Shown: in pieces, positions 6,777-15,387 of the stretch | How positions within the stretch are numbered: position 1 is the first letter of the stretch | Layout of the letters: every line of letters starts with the position of its first letter | NCBI GenBank assembly: GCA_945919075.1 | Contig: CAMEIX010000007.1 | Coordinates: 1 to 64,000, forward strand | Length of the DNA: 64,000 nt | Origin: an uncultured Lachnospiraceae bacterium | GTDB lineage: Bacteria; Bacillota; Clostridia; Lachnospirales; Lachnospiraceae | Reading direction: 5' to 3' | The notes under the pieces: model-generated | The model's database searches: none | What the model was told of the DNA's origin: nothing | The model's input: the letters and a program-made list of their open reading frames with translations, nothing else | Program-made: the position numbers and the translations under genes

Positions 6777-7658
6777 ATGGATAATATGACGGCAAAGGTA
6801 AGCTGTTTTGCAAGAGCTTATCATTATAAGAACAATACAACATGGATTTTTAAGGATCAATATGCACCTACCATATTGGGAGATTCAGAGTATGATGCTA
6901 TTTCGGCAAATATGGCAGAGGGAATCCGTTTTTTTGCACCGGATTTTGCAGGAAATAAGGAAGAAGCACTTGCATATATTGTGGACCATCAATTGTCCCC
7001 TTCTGTGTTGGGTAGAAGCGCCTTCAATGAAAATCACTTATGGAGTGAGTATCATGGGGGAACGAAGCAATTTGTACTTTTTGCGGCCGGCTATGATACC
7101 TTTGCCTTTCGAAATACCTGTGAGGATATTCGAATCTTTGAATTGGATCTTCCCGGGATGCTGGAGGAAAGATTAGCCCATGAAGAAGCGGGTGGACTTT
7201 TAAGCCCCACAAATCGTTGTATGATTTCCTGCGATTTATCGGATAAGGGATGGGAGCAATTATTGGTTAATAACGGTTTTTCGTCAGAACAGAAGGCATT
7301 TGGAAGTTTATTGGGAATCAGCTACTACCTCAGTAAAGAATCCTTCGAAAAAATGATTGGGGATATTGCCCGGATATTTGCTACAGGCTCCGCAATATGT
7401 TTTGATTATCCTGCGTTGGAAGGTTCGGAAGAAACCGCAAGAAACGAGGAACTTGCCAAGGCCGCCAATGAGGAAATGAAAGCAAAATACCATTATGAGG
7501 AACTTGAGAAACTCCTTCAAAAATATGGGTTTGCGATAGAGGAACATCTGGATTCTGGGGAAATGACAAAGAGGTATTTTGCGGAATATAATAACAAGGC
7601 AAAAAAGCAAATGGCGGCACCCAAAGGGGTAGGATATATTTTTGCCGTAAAACGATAG
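6777..7658 (+). CDS. SAM-dependent methyltransferase, LCM/PF04072 type
   Basis: A 293-residue class I methyltransferase of the leucine-carboxyl-methyltransferase-like family. The SAM motif AAGYDTFAFR is at 103-112, the acidic motif II FELDLPGMLEER follows, and GISYYLSKESF and CFDYPALEG mark later strands. Bacterial members methylate unknown carboxylates or polyketides, so the substrate is unassigned. The open frame extends upstream to 6672, overlapping the previous gene, but AGGGGGA 8 bases before ATG 6777 marks the start. It follows the XRE/desulfoferrodoxin gene after 22 bases with no terminator, so the two are probably one transcript. Confidence 0.85.
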   Translation: MDNMTAKVSCFARAYHYKNNTTWIFKDQYAPTILGDSEYDAISANMAEGIRFFAPDFAGNKEEALAYIVDHQLSPSVLGRSAFNENHLWSEYHGGTKQFVLFAAGYDTFAFRNTCEDIRIFELDLPGMLEERLAHEEAGGLLSPTNRCMISCDLSDKGWEQLLVNNGFSSEQKAFGSLLGISYYLSKESFEKMIGDIARIFATGSAICFDYPALEGSEETARNEELAKAANEEMKAKYHYEELEKLLQKYGFAIEEHLDSGEMTKRYFAEYNNKAKKQMAAPKGVGYIFAVKR

Positions 7659-7730
7659 GGAACTGATAATAGACAATAATACGTATTCTATGATATACTA
7701 TACATAATTATTGGAAAAGGAAAGGAATGT

Positions 7731-7781
7731 ATGATTTTTACTGCAAAATCATGCCCGGATGAATGGAAGAGAGAAGAATAG
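7731..7781 (+). CDS. Possible 16-residue upstream ORF
   Basis: ATG 7731 follows a good AAAGGAA ribosome site and reads MIFTAKSCPDEWKREE before TAG. It overlaps the start of the zinc-ribbon gene in another frame, and that gene itself has a poor ribosome site. It may couple translation of the zinc-ribbon protein, or mark an old frameshift at its N terminus. TATACT at about 7692 could be a -10 box. Confidence 0.3.
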   Translation: MIFTAKSCPDEWKREE

Positions 7782-8095
7782 AAGGTCTGTGGGACTGCGT
7801 GTGTTGCGGTCAGAAGGGGATAAAGGCACGATTTGATACTTGTACTTCCTGTGGTAAGGCAAGGGGTATTGAAACTTATTTTTATCTGCCGGATGACTTA
7901 AATGCAGCAACCCTTACGAATGAGGAAAAAGCGAAGACAACCAATGCACCGGACTGGTTATGTGAATATTGCGGTGCCTATAACAGAGCAGATGTTACCT
8001 GTTGCGAAAAGTGCGGAGGAGAAAAATCCGTATCAAAGTATAATTATGGTATGCTTCATAAACTGACAGGTAAATTGTTTGGAAAGAAGAATTAG
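7763..8095 (+). CDS. Double RanBP2-type zinc-ribbon protein
   Basis: A 110-residue protein with two four-Cys zinc fingers: WDCVCCG-x12-CTSC near the N terminus and WLCEYCG-x8-CCEKC in the second half, spaced by an acidic segment. WxC-x2-C...C-x2-C is the RanBP2/zinc-ribbon pattern used for RNA or protein binding. The C terminus is basic (KLTGKLFGKKN). ATG 7763 directly follows an in-frame TGA, so no longer N terminus is possible in this frame. It sits 14 bases before speD and looks like the first gene of the polyamine cluster. Its role there is not known. Confidence 0.75.
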   Translation: MEERRIEGLWDCVCCGQKGIKARFDTCTSCGKARGIETYFYLPDDLNAATLTNEEKAKTTNAPDWLCEYCGAYNRADVTCCEKCGGEKSVSKYNYGMLHKLTGKLFGKKN

Positions 8096-8109
8096 CTGGA
8101 GAAAACAAA

Positions 8110-8448
8110 ATGGCAATACAACTGATTGCAGATTTATACGATTGCGCGGAAATTATTGACGATACGGAAGCAATAAAAAAAGCTGCGCATAAAGCAATAG
8201 AGTTTGTGGGAGCAGAGATTGTGGAGGAATGCATTCACAAATTTGAACCGGTGGGAGTAACTTACTTTGCAATTATTTCCACTTCCCACTTCTCCATACA
8301 TACATGGCCGGAATACCGCTATGCGGCAATTGATATTTTTTCCTGCAAAGATGAAGTGGTGGATGGAATTGCGCAGGTACTGAAGGAATTGTTTGGAGCA
8401 AAGCAGATTGTATTTCGTTCTGTTGAACGAAATATAGGCAGCCACTGA
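8110..8448 (+). CDS. speD: S-adenosylmethionine decarboxylase proenzyme
   Basis: A 112-residue class 1B AdoMet decarboxylase, which self-cleaves to give a pyruvoyl enzyme and makes decarboxylated SAM, the aminopropyl donor for spermidine. The motif TSHFSIHTWPE holds the cleavage Ser59 and H64, and Cys79 lies 20 residues after Ser59, the same spacing as S63/H68/C83 of the Thermotoga enzyme. The residue before the cleaved Ser is Thr rather than the usual Glu, which may affect processing. A spermidine-synthase-like gene lies at 10065, so the pair form an aminopropyl-transfer pathway. Confidence 0.93.
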   Translation: MAIQLIADLYDCAEIIDDTEAIKKAAHKAIEFVGAEIVEECIHKFEPVGVTYFAIISTSHFSIHTWPEYRYAAIDIFSCKDEVVDGIAQVLKELFGAKQIVFRSVERNIGSH

Positions 8449-8504
8449 TGTATTTATATGACGCAATACGGAACGTATTCTATAAAACAGAGGGAGGGCA
8501 GAAT

Positions 8505-9590
8505 ATGTTTTACCGGGTAGGTACGCTACTAAATATTAACGGCTTACAGGGAAAGGTAATCGGATATATTCAATATGTGAACCCGCAGGATGGCAACAAA
8601 GACTGGACGGAGTACCGGCTTAAGACAAACCGGGGTGAGTGCTGGCTTTCCTGTGATGAAATCTATAATGAATATTCCATTTCCTGGCCGGCAAATGACG
8701 TAAGAGGACAGATTGGACCGGAGTGGCATAAGGTGGATGAAGGAACTCAGGTGGTATGCGCCTATGGTGGTGATGTGGACGTGGACCCCGGAGAAAGAGC
8801 TTCCTTTATCGAATATGAGGATGCTTCGGAGGATCACACGTTATCCGTTGAAATCTGGAGCGACGGTGCGGAGTATTCGAGAGGCGAATACATAGAGAGA
8901 AACCAGATTCTGGAAACCGGGTATGAGAAGGTACATAAGGGACTAAACAGTGGTGCAGCTATTGGAATTCTGATGGTTATTTTCTTTTTTCTTTCCTTTA
9001 CGGGTTCCATCTGCAGTGCAGCGTGTTCCGGCGGGGGAGCCAATAAGAGCATCAGCAAATATGTGGATAAATCCACCAGATACGAGTATGTGACTTCCAT
9101 TACCGGAAATCAGAAACAAAAGGCAAAGGTATATACCTATTATACCTCGTCAACCACGGATGAGGTAGCCAAGGATATCATTCAGGGAATCGAAGGCTAT
9201 ACCGAATCGGTTACCCAGAAGGATGATACGGAGAATGAAGAAATTGCAATTCTGACAAGTAAGGAATACTGTCTGGTATATCATCCGGAGTTTGAGGATG
9301 ATGTGGTATATGTCCAGGTATCCGACAGAAAATATAACTATACCTCGGATAATGCCCCTTACAGAATCTCCAGCGCCGGTACGGCATGGTATCGGAGTCA
9401 TTATTACAGTTCCGGTTATACTAAGGATTCTTCATCCTACAAAAGCACACCATCGGCCTATTCCATGTATCAGGGGTCGACCATACATAATATTGGAAAC
9501 GGTTATTTTGATTCCTATTCCAATTCCATTAAGCAGTCAAGTATTAACAGCCGTAAATCATCCAGCGGCGGAATAAGCAGTGGCAAATAA
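8505..9590 (+). CDS. DUF4178 membrane protein
   Basis: A 361-residue protein. The N-terminal half is a DUF4178-like beta domain (YRVGTLLNINGLQGKVIGY, then TEYRLKTNRGECWLSCDE). One membrane helix lies near residues 155-175 (AAIGILMVIFFFLSFTGS) and is followed by a Cys/Gly segment and an outer or cytosolic C-terminal half ending in a Ser/Tyr/Gly-rich low-complexity tail. DUF4178 function is not established, but the family recurs beside speD, DUF350 and spermidine-synthase-like genes. An upstream ATG at 8448 overlaps the speD stop, but AGGGAGG 7 bases before ATG 8505 marks the true start. Confidence 0.8.
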   Translation: MFYRVGTLLNINGLQGKVIGYIQYVNPQDGNKDWTEYRLKTNRGECWLSCDEIYNEYSISWPANDVRGQIGPEWHKVDEGTQVVCAYGGDVDVDPGERASFIEYEDASEDHTLSVEIWSDGAEYSRGEYIERNQILETGYEKVHKGLNSGAAIGILMVIFFFLSFTGSICSAACSGGGANKSISKYVDKSTRYEYVTSITGNQKQKAKVYTYYTSSTTDEVAKDIIQGIEGYTESVTQKDDTENEEIAILTSKEYCLVYHPEFEDDVVYVQVSDRKYNYTSDNAPYRISSAGTAWYRSHYYSSGYTKDSSSYKSTPSAYSMYQGSTIHNIGNGYFDSYSNSIKQSSINSRKSSSGGISSGK

Positions 9591-9614
9591 GTTAAAAGAG
9601 AAGGAGAAAAGATT

Positions 9615-10037
9615 ATGTTAACAGTTGCAATTGAAACAGTAGTTTATCTTTGTATCGGCCTTATCATGATGATGTTGGGGTATTGGATTATCGACCTGTT
9701 TATTCCGGTTGACTTTCCTCAGGAAATCCGGGAAGGGAATAAGGCGGTAGGCTGGGTATCTGCCGGCATTTATGCAGGGTTAGGTTTTGTAATCCGTTCT
9801 GCTATCATTTCCAACGTAATCACAGAAGCAGTGGAACTTTTACAGGGTGTCATTGATACTGCAATTTTTGCAACCATCGGAATTGTGGCATTTGTACTGG
9901 CATATTTTATCGTAGATTTAGTAAACAGAAAGTTTAACTTCAACGTTGCTTTGAAGGAAAAGAATGAAGCAGCAGGCATTATGGTATTTGGCATTTTCAT
10001 AGGAATTGCTTTTATTGTAAGCGGAGTTATTCAATAA
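9615..10037 (+). CDS. DUF350 membrane protein
   Basis: A 140-residue protein with four membrane helices arranged as two similar halves, each with a helix, a polar loop (DFPQEIREGNKAVG in the first, FNFNVALKEKNEAAG in the second) and a Gly-rich helix. This internal duplication is typical of DUF350 (YjfL-like). The family is of unknown function and is found with polyamine-linked and membrane-stress gene clusters. The start has AGGAGAAAAG. It lies between the DUF4178 gene and the spermidine-synthase-like gene at short spacings, so it is probably part of the same membrane unit. Confidence 0.85.
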   Translation: MLTVAIETVVYLCIGLIMMMLGYWIIDLFIPVDFPQEIREGNKAVGWVSAGIYAGLGFVIRSAIISNVITEAVELLQGVIDTAIFATIGIVAFVLAYFIVDLVNRKFNFNVALKEKNEAAGIMVFGIFIGIAFIVSGVIQ

Positions 10038-10064
10038 ACAAAGTCTTGCCAAGAAGGACAAAAC

Positions 10065-11570
10065 ATGAGTAAGAAGTATAGATTACTGATGCTGACGACC
10101 CTGATTATTTCAGGATGTTCCATGTGTTATGAACTGATTATCAGTGCGGTTAGCTCCTATCTTTTGGGAAACAGTACCTTACAGTATTCCATAACCATCG
10201 GACTATACATGGCAGCACTGGGATTCGGGTCCTATATCTCGAAATTTTTTAAGAAAAATCTCTTTAATGTGTTTGTGACGATAGAATTAAGTATAGGCAT
10301 AGTTGGGGGCGTAAGCTCCCTTCTGCTTTTCCTGTCCAATATTTATATTTCCAATTATGCTGTAGTGATGTATTTGGAAATTATTGTAATCGGCACTCTC
10401 GCAGGGGCGGAAATCCCCATTATGACCAGAATTATTGAAGCGGATGAGAATAATCTGTCCGTGACACTGTCCTCTATTTTTAGTTTTGATTATATCGGGG
10501 GCCTGTTGGGGTCTATCGCATTTCCACTTCTTTTACTGCCGAAGTTAGGATATTTTGCGACCTCATTTCTCTGTGGGCTGCTCAATATCATTGCGGCATT
10601 CCTGATTTTATGGCGCTTTGGAGAGAGAGTAGTCCATATCCGGATTTACCGGATCCTTGCTGTTTTCCTTGCGGCATTCATGGTTACCGGAATGATATTT
10701 GCGGATAATATCTCGGAAGAGATTGAAGGTGGTTTATACAGGGATCAGATTATTTACATGGAGCAGACGGAATATCAGAAGATTGTAGTCACAAAGCATA
10801 GGGATGATGTGCGGCTTTATATAGACGGGAACTGCCAGTTCTCCACGGCCGATGAATACCGTTACCATGAGGCACTGGTGCACATACCCATGAGTGAACT
10901 AAAAGACCGTTCCAAGGTTCTGATTCTGGGGGGAGGAGACGGACTTGCGGTGCGTGAAGTCCTGAAATACGAGGAAGTAAAGGAAATTGATCTGGTGGAT
11001 TTGGATTCGGAAATGATTCGGATCTGTTCCACTAACGAGAATATTTCTTCGGTAAATCAGAATAGTCTGAAGTCGGATAAGCTTACCATCCATACAATGG
11101 ATGCCTATGAGTATTTAGAGAGTTGTAAAGAGCAATATGATTTGATTATTGTGGATTTGCCGGACCCAAACTGCGAATCCTTAAATAAACTGTATTCCAA
11201 TGTTTTCTACAGAATGTGTGGAAACAGTTTAAAGGACACTGGCGTGATGGTGGTACAGTCCACAAGCCCCTACTATGCACCCAGAGCATTCTGGTGTATC
11301 AACCGGACCATAGAAAGCGAAGGATTTTATGTTAAGCCCTATCATTTGCAGGTTCCTGCATTTGGGGACTGGGGCTTTAACATGGCAAGCAGGAGTGAAC
11401 TTACGGAGAATTTGACCTTTGACGTGGAAACAAGGTATCTGACCGAAGACAATGTTCTGGCACTTTTTCGGTTTGGTAAAGATGAAGTGGATGAAAATGT
11501 GGAAATCAACCGGCTTACAAAGCCGGTTTTGATGGAGTATTACAATAAAGCCGTAGAAGAGTGGAATTAG
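10065..11570 (+). CDS. Membrane-anchored spermidine-synthase-like aminopropyltransferase
   Basis: A 501-residue protein in two parts. The first ~215 residues hold about seven membrane helices, and the remainder is a spermidine-synthase-like Rossmann domain. Visible sites are the substrate loop near 240-270 (YRYHEALVHIP), GGGDGLAVREVLKY around 288, the acidic DLVDLDSEM, a DAYEYL motif and the catalytic-loop Asp in IVDLPDP near 364. These are the features of enzymes that transfer aminopropyl from decarboxylated SAM. With speD three genes upstream, a polyamine product is likely, but the membrane domain suggests that the acceptor may be a membrane-associated or transported molecule. A terminator follows at once, so this ends the operon. 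Confidence 0.85.
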   Translation: MSKKYRLLMLTTLIISGCSMCYELIISAVSSYLLGNSTLQYSITIGLYMAALGFGSYISKFFKKNLFNVFVTIELSIGIVGGVSSLLLFLSNIYISNYAVVMYLEIIVIGTLAGAEIPIMTRIIEADENNLSVTLSSIFSFDYIGGLLGSIAFPLLLLPKLGYFATSFLCGLLNIIAAFLILWRFGERVVHIRIYRILAVFLAAFMVTGMIFADNISEEIEGGLYRDQIIYMEQTEYQKIVVTKHRDDVRLYIDGNCQFSTADEYRYHEALVHIPMSELKDRSKVLILGGGDGLAVREVLKYEEVKEIDLVDLDSEMIRICSTNENISSVNQNSLKSDKLTIHTMDAYEYLESCKEQYDLIIVDLPDPNCESLNKLYSNVFYRMCGNSLKDTGVMVVQSTSPYYAPRAFWCINRTIESEGFYVKPYHLQVPAFGDWGFNMASRSELTENLTFDVETRYLTEDNVLALFRFGKDEVDENVEINRLTKPVLMEYYNKAVEEWN

Positions 11571-11580
11571 ATAATCGGGG

Positions 11581-11610
11581 CCTTCGAATGGAAACATTCG
11601 GAGGTTTTTT
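11581..11610 (+). terminator. Terminator of the polyamine operon
   Basis: CCTTCGAATG (11581-11590) pairs with CATTCGGAGG (11595-11604) across a GAAA loop with one G-T pair, followed by six T. Confidence 0.92.
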
Positions 11611-11735
11611 GATGCCTTTTGTGGTCAGGCGGACAATTGTTATATATCTTCGAAAGATAACCCTATTATTGGACGATGCAGAGAAATATATTTAAATCAG
11701 AGCGAACAGATTCTTAAAAAGAAAGGAAACGAAAG

Positions 11736-13613
11736 ATGGAAAATTATATTCTGTGTATCTACCCCATGGCAATACTTGTAATTCTCTTTTGGGGCTGCAA
11801 AATAGCTAAGAAGGGCGAATTTCAAGAGGATTTCTGGTCCGTAAGTGACTCCAAAAATCTGCAGGTTGCAGCGGCATACGGAGTCATTCTGCATCATCTT
11901 ACACAGCTTATTACGAAGTACGGGGAGGTAAATAAGGGGCCCATAACCATCATGAGTGATATGGGTATTCTGTTTACCTCTGTCTTTTTCTTCTATTCAG
12001 GCTATGGTCTGATGAGGAGCCTTAGTACAAAGGAAAACTATCTGGATGGTTTTTTGTACAAAAGAATCATGGTGATTTTGATTCCCTTTCTATTAACAAA
12101 TATTCTTTATCTTCTGCCCGGTATGGCAGAGGGAAGGATTACCAATCTGTATGGGTTTATGACCAGTATTTTCGGGTTTACCCTTATGAATACCAACGCC
12201 TGGTTTGTGATAGAAATATTGTTATTCTATCTTGTTTTTTATCTGGCATTCCGATTCATTCGAAATAAACGGGCTGCACTTGTTACCTTAATTTCCTTTG
12301 TGTTTGCCATCATTCTTACGGGACTTCTTTTACGCCATGATACGACACGCATCAACGGGCATTGGTTTCGGGGAGAGTGGTGGTACAATTCCACGATTTT
12401 GTTTGCTGTTGGTCTTCTGTTTGGAAAATATCGTGAGAAGATTGTCAGGGTATTGAAGAAGGGATATAAGGTTCTGATGCCGCTTAGTATAGCAGCCTTT
12501 GTGGGGGCATTTCTGTTGGAACGGGATGTAAGGGATGCCTATGGTTATTATTTTGAAACCTATACGTCCATGGGATATCCGGAAAAAATGATTACGCTGC
12601 TTGCGCAGATGCTCTTATGTATCGTGTTTATGCTTATGCTTCTTTTAGTTACCATGAAGATCCGATTTGATAATTTCCTCTTAAAGAAAGCAAGCACCTT
12701 TTCTCTGGAATTATTTTTAATCCATGGCTTATGCATGACAAATTATTCCTATGAGGATGAAATGCCACGATTTATCATGTATGGGGTGACCTTAATCGGT
12801 GCAACGGTTGCAGCGGTATTCTTATCATTTGCCGATCGTAAGATAATAGAAGTTCTCTATGATTACAGAAGCGGCAAGCTGGATGAATACACAACACCGG
12901 AGAGGATGGCAAAGCAAAAGAGGACAAAAAAGTATGTAAAGAGAGGTATTTATGTATTTATCGCACTGACAGGACTTTTGGTTGTCTGTTTTGTACTGAA
13001 CCTGTTTGATATTACAGTAGGAGAGTATGAGCATTTTGAGGAAGAACTGGTAATGATCAATCAGGCAAAAGTCGGTTCCACCGTCTGCTACGGACAATTT
13101 GACACGGATTATTTAAAGGACGGAACGGAAAATCTGGAATGGATTGTGGTGGAAGAAAAGGAAGACCGGGTACTTCTTTTGTCAAAATATGCTCTTTTCG
13201 GATATTATTATAATCAGAAACATAAAAAGACGGCCTATCAATATTCTGATATCCGGGAACTTTTAGTGAATGAAGGATATTATGAACTATTCAGCAAGGG
13301 TGAGAGGGAATATATGCTGCCGGACGAGGACTCCGGAGATTATGTCTTTCTTCTTTCTGCAAAGCAGTTGGAGGAGTTAAATCTGACCGAGGATATCCTT
13401 ATCGCCAAAACCACCCCCATGGGGGAACGTATGGGAATTAATATGGATGGGCAGGATAAACATTCCTGGTGGTGGCTTCGCGGTGATGAGAGGGATTTGT
13501 ATGGCCCTATCGTTACCAGTGAGGGCAAAATCAGTTTTGGGGAAAAGGAGGTAAACCGGCCGACAGGTGGTGTCCGTCCTGCAATCTGGGTAAAAAAGAC
13601 TGCGAAAAAGTGA
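11736..13613 (+). CDS. Acyltransferase-3-like membrane protein with C-terminal DUF6273 domain
   Basis: A 625-residue protein. Residues 1-385 form about ten membrane helices of the acyltransferase_3 type, with the early helix containing AAYGVILHHLTQ, where the family has its conserved His, and SGYGLMRSL. After a further helix near 415-435 the C-terminal third is a DUF6273 domain (EWIVVEEKEDRVLLLSKYAL, WWWLRGDE and the closing GGVRPAIWVK), a module common in Lachnospiraceae surface proteins. Acyltransferase_3 proteins acylate extracytoplasmic glycans. The attached domain would lie on the other side of the last helix and may bind or sense polymer. The fusion is unusual. AAAGGAAAC precedes the start. 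Confidence 0.8.
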   Translation: MENYILCIYPMAILVILFWGCKIAKKGEFQEDFWSVSDSKNLQVAAAYGVILHHLTQLITKYGEVNKGPITIMSDMGILFTSVFFFYSGYGLMRSLSTKENYLDGFLYKRIMVILIPFLLTNILYLLPGMAEGRITNLYGFMTSIFGFTLMNTNAWFVIEILLFYLVFYLAFRFIRNKRAALVTLISFVFAIILTGLLLRHDTTRINGHWFRGEWWYNSTILFAVGLLFGKYREKIVRVLKKGYKVLMPLSIAAFVGAFLLERDVRDAYGYYFETYTSMGYPEKMITLLAQMLLCIVFMLMLLLVTMKIRFDNFLLKKASTFSLELFLIHGLCMTNYSYEDEMPRFIMYGVTLIGATVAAVFLSFADRKIIEVLYDYRSGKLDEYTTPERMAKQKRTKKYVKRGIYVFIALTGLLVVCFVLNLFDITVGEYEHFEEELVMINQAKVGSTVCYGQFDTDYLKDGTENLEWIVVEEKEDRVLLLSKYALFGYYYNQKHKKTAYQYSDIRELLVNEGYYELFSKGEREYMLPDEDSGDYVFLLSAKQLEELNLTEDILIAKTTPMGERMGINMDGQDKHSWWWLRGDERDLYGPIVTSEGKISFGEKEVNRPTGGVRPAIWVKKTAKK

Positions 13614-13696
13614 GAAAGGTGCAGCCCCCCATTTCTTGAAGAATGTAGGTATATGTGATATAATATTCCGGATATATTCAAATAGGAGGTAGGGGG

Positions 13697-14671
13697 TTGC
13701 TCAGACTGAAGGAAGACATAAAGACAGGGAACTTCAAACAGGTGTACCTGCTTTATGGAGAGGAAGATTATTTACGCAAACAGTACCTTGACAAGTTAAA
13801 AAAAGCGCTTATGGGCGACGGAGACCCAATGAACTACCATTACTTTGAGGGCAGGGAGATTAATGTGGGTGCACTGATTGATACTGCCGAGACCATGCCC
13901 TTTTTTGCGGACAGACGGGTCATGGTGATTGAAGAAAGCGGTCTGTTTAAAGCAGAGGGTGAAAAACTTGCCGAATACCTGAAGGAACTGCCGGGGCATG
14001 CTTTTTTTATCTTTTGTGAAAGCAATCCGGACAAGCGCAGCAGATTATTTAAACAGATTTCGCAGGTGGGATATGCAGCGGAATTTAAGAAGCAGGATGA
14101 AAGAACCTTAAAGAGCTGGATTGCAAAGATCTTAAAGGATGAAAAGAAAAAAATAACGGAAGACACCGCTGCCTACTTTATTGAAAAAGTAGGGGATGAT
14201 ATGAAGAATATTTCTACGGAGCTGGAAAAACTGATCTGCTACTGCATGGATAAAGAGGTTGTGGAAAAGGCGGATGTGGATGCAATCTGCGTCAACAATG
14301 TTGCCAATCATATTTTTGATATGGTGGCAGCCATTGCAGATAAGAAACCGAAGGTGGCACTGACTCTCTATTATGACCTTCTGGCCTTGAAGGAGCAGCC
14401 CATTGGTATTCTGGCACTCATTTCCAAAAATATGAACACCCTCCTCAAATTGAAGCAGCTACGGAGCAAGGGGTATGATAATAAGGGAATTGCCGAGAAA
14501 CTGGGCATGCATCCTTATGCGGTGGGAAAGAATATGCCTCAGGCAGCCAAGTTTACGGAACAACAACTTATCAATGCCGTGCGAAAATGTGTGGAAGCGG
14601 ATGAGGCTATTAAGACCGGTAAACTGAAAGACACCATTAGCGTGGAAATGTTGATTTTATCCGTTCTGTGA
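13697..14671 (+). CDS. holA: DNA polymerase III subunit delta
   Basis: A 324-residue clamp-loader delta subunit. The N-terminal part shows VYLLYGEEDYLRKQYLDKL and the central FIFCESNPDKRSRLFK, and the C-terminal collar domain shows EQPIGILALISKNMNTLLKLKQL and ending EADEAIKTGK. Delta opens the sliding clamp in replication. The start is TTG 13697, with GGAGGT 6 bases upstream; no nearer ATG exists. It precedes the two-component system by 52 bases without a clear terminator. Confidence 0.93.
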   Translation: MLRLKEDIKTGNFKQVYLLYGEEDYLRKQYLDKLKKALMGDGDPMNYHYFEGREINVGALIDTAETMPFFADRRVMVIEESGLFKAEGEKLAEYLKELPGHAFFIFCESNPDKRSRLFKQISQVGYAAEFKKQDERTLKSWIAKILKDEKKKITEDTAAYFIEKVGDDMKNISTELEKLICYCMDKEVVEKADVDAICVNNVANHIFDMVAAIADKKPKVALTLYYDLLALKEQPIGILALISKNMNTLLKLKQLRSKGYDNKGIAEKLGMHPYAVGKNMPQAAKFTEQQLINAVRKCVEADEAIKTGKLKDTISVEMLILSVL

Positions 14672-14723
14672 TGCAAATCGGATACAGAATGAGGATAGGA
14701 TGTCAAAAGAAAGGACATTTGCT

Positions 14724-15377
14724 ATGATAAAGATTTTGGTCGTGGAAGATGAGGAACCGATTTCCAATCTGATTCGAATGAATTTAACAAAGGCAGGCTA
14801 TTATTGTAAATGTGCGTTTGACGGAAAAGAGGCGGCAGATATTATGGCATCGGAGCCGTTTGACCTTTTTCTGTTAGATATCATGCTGCCCCAGATTAAC
14901 GGCTATGAACTGATGGATTATGCCAAGTCGTTAAATACGCCGGTCATTTTCATTACCGCCATGGGTTCTGTGGAAAACAGGGTAAAGGGATTAAAGCAGG
15001 GGGCAGATGACTACATTACAAAGCCTTTTGAAGTATTGGAACTGTTAGCAAGAGTGGAGGCGGTGCTTCGCCGTTATAATAAATCCGAAAGGATATTAAA
15101 GGTTCTGGATATTGAAGTGGATGTGGACTCCAGAACCGTAATGCAGAACGGAGAGCCGGTTACCCTCACGCTAAAGGAATTTGAACTGCTTTTATTGTTC
15201 ATCCGGAACAAAAATATTGCCCTTTACCGGGATGTGATTTATGAAAGTGTCTGGGAAAGTGAGTACATGGGAGAAAGCCGTACGGTGGATCTTCATGTGC
15301 AGAGACTGAAAAAGAAACTCCATTGGGAGGATAAAATTGTGGCAGTTTATAAAGTGGGCTACCGTTTGATGGCATAG
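14724..15377 (+). CDS. OmpR-type response regulator
   Basis: A 217-residue response regulator. The receiver (1-115) has the acidic pair VVEDEEP, phospho-acceptor Asp in FLLDIMLP, Thr in IFITAMGS and Lys in YITKPF. The C-terminal winged helix (125-215) ends VYKVGYRLM. It would be phosphorylated by the kinase encoded 10 bases downstream. Two starts are possible: ATG 14700 (GAGG, 5-base spacing) and ATG 14724 (AAAGGA, 8-base spacing). The latter gives the canonical short N terminus MIKILVVEDEEP. Target genes are not evident. Confidence 0.92.
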   Translation: MIKILVVEDEEPISNLIRMNLTKAGYYCKCAFDGKEAADIMASEPFDLFLLDIMLPQINGYELMDYAKSLNTPVIFITAMGSVENRVKGLKQGADDYITKPFEVLELLARVEAVLRRYNKSERILKVLDIEVDVDSRTVMQNGEPVTLTLKEFELLLLFIRNKNIALYRDVIYESVWESEYMGESRTVDLHVQRLKKKLHWEDKIVAVYKVGYRLMA

Positions 15378-15387
15378 AGGGGTGTAA

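Noticed and set aside
9292..9576. 94-codon frame on the plus strand
   Set aside because: It lies in another frame within the DUF4178 gene tail, caused by its low-complexity Ser/Tyr repeats.
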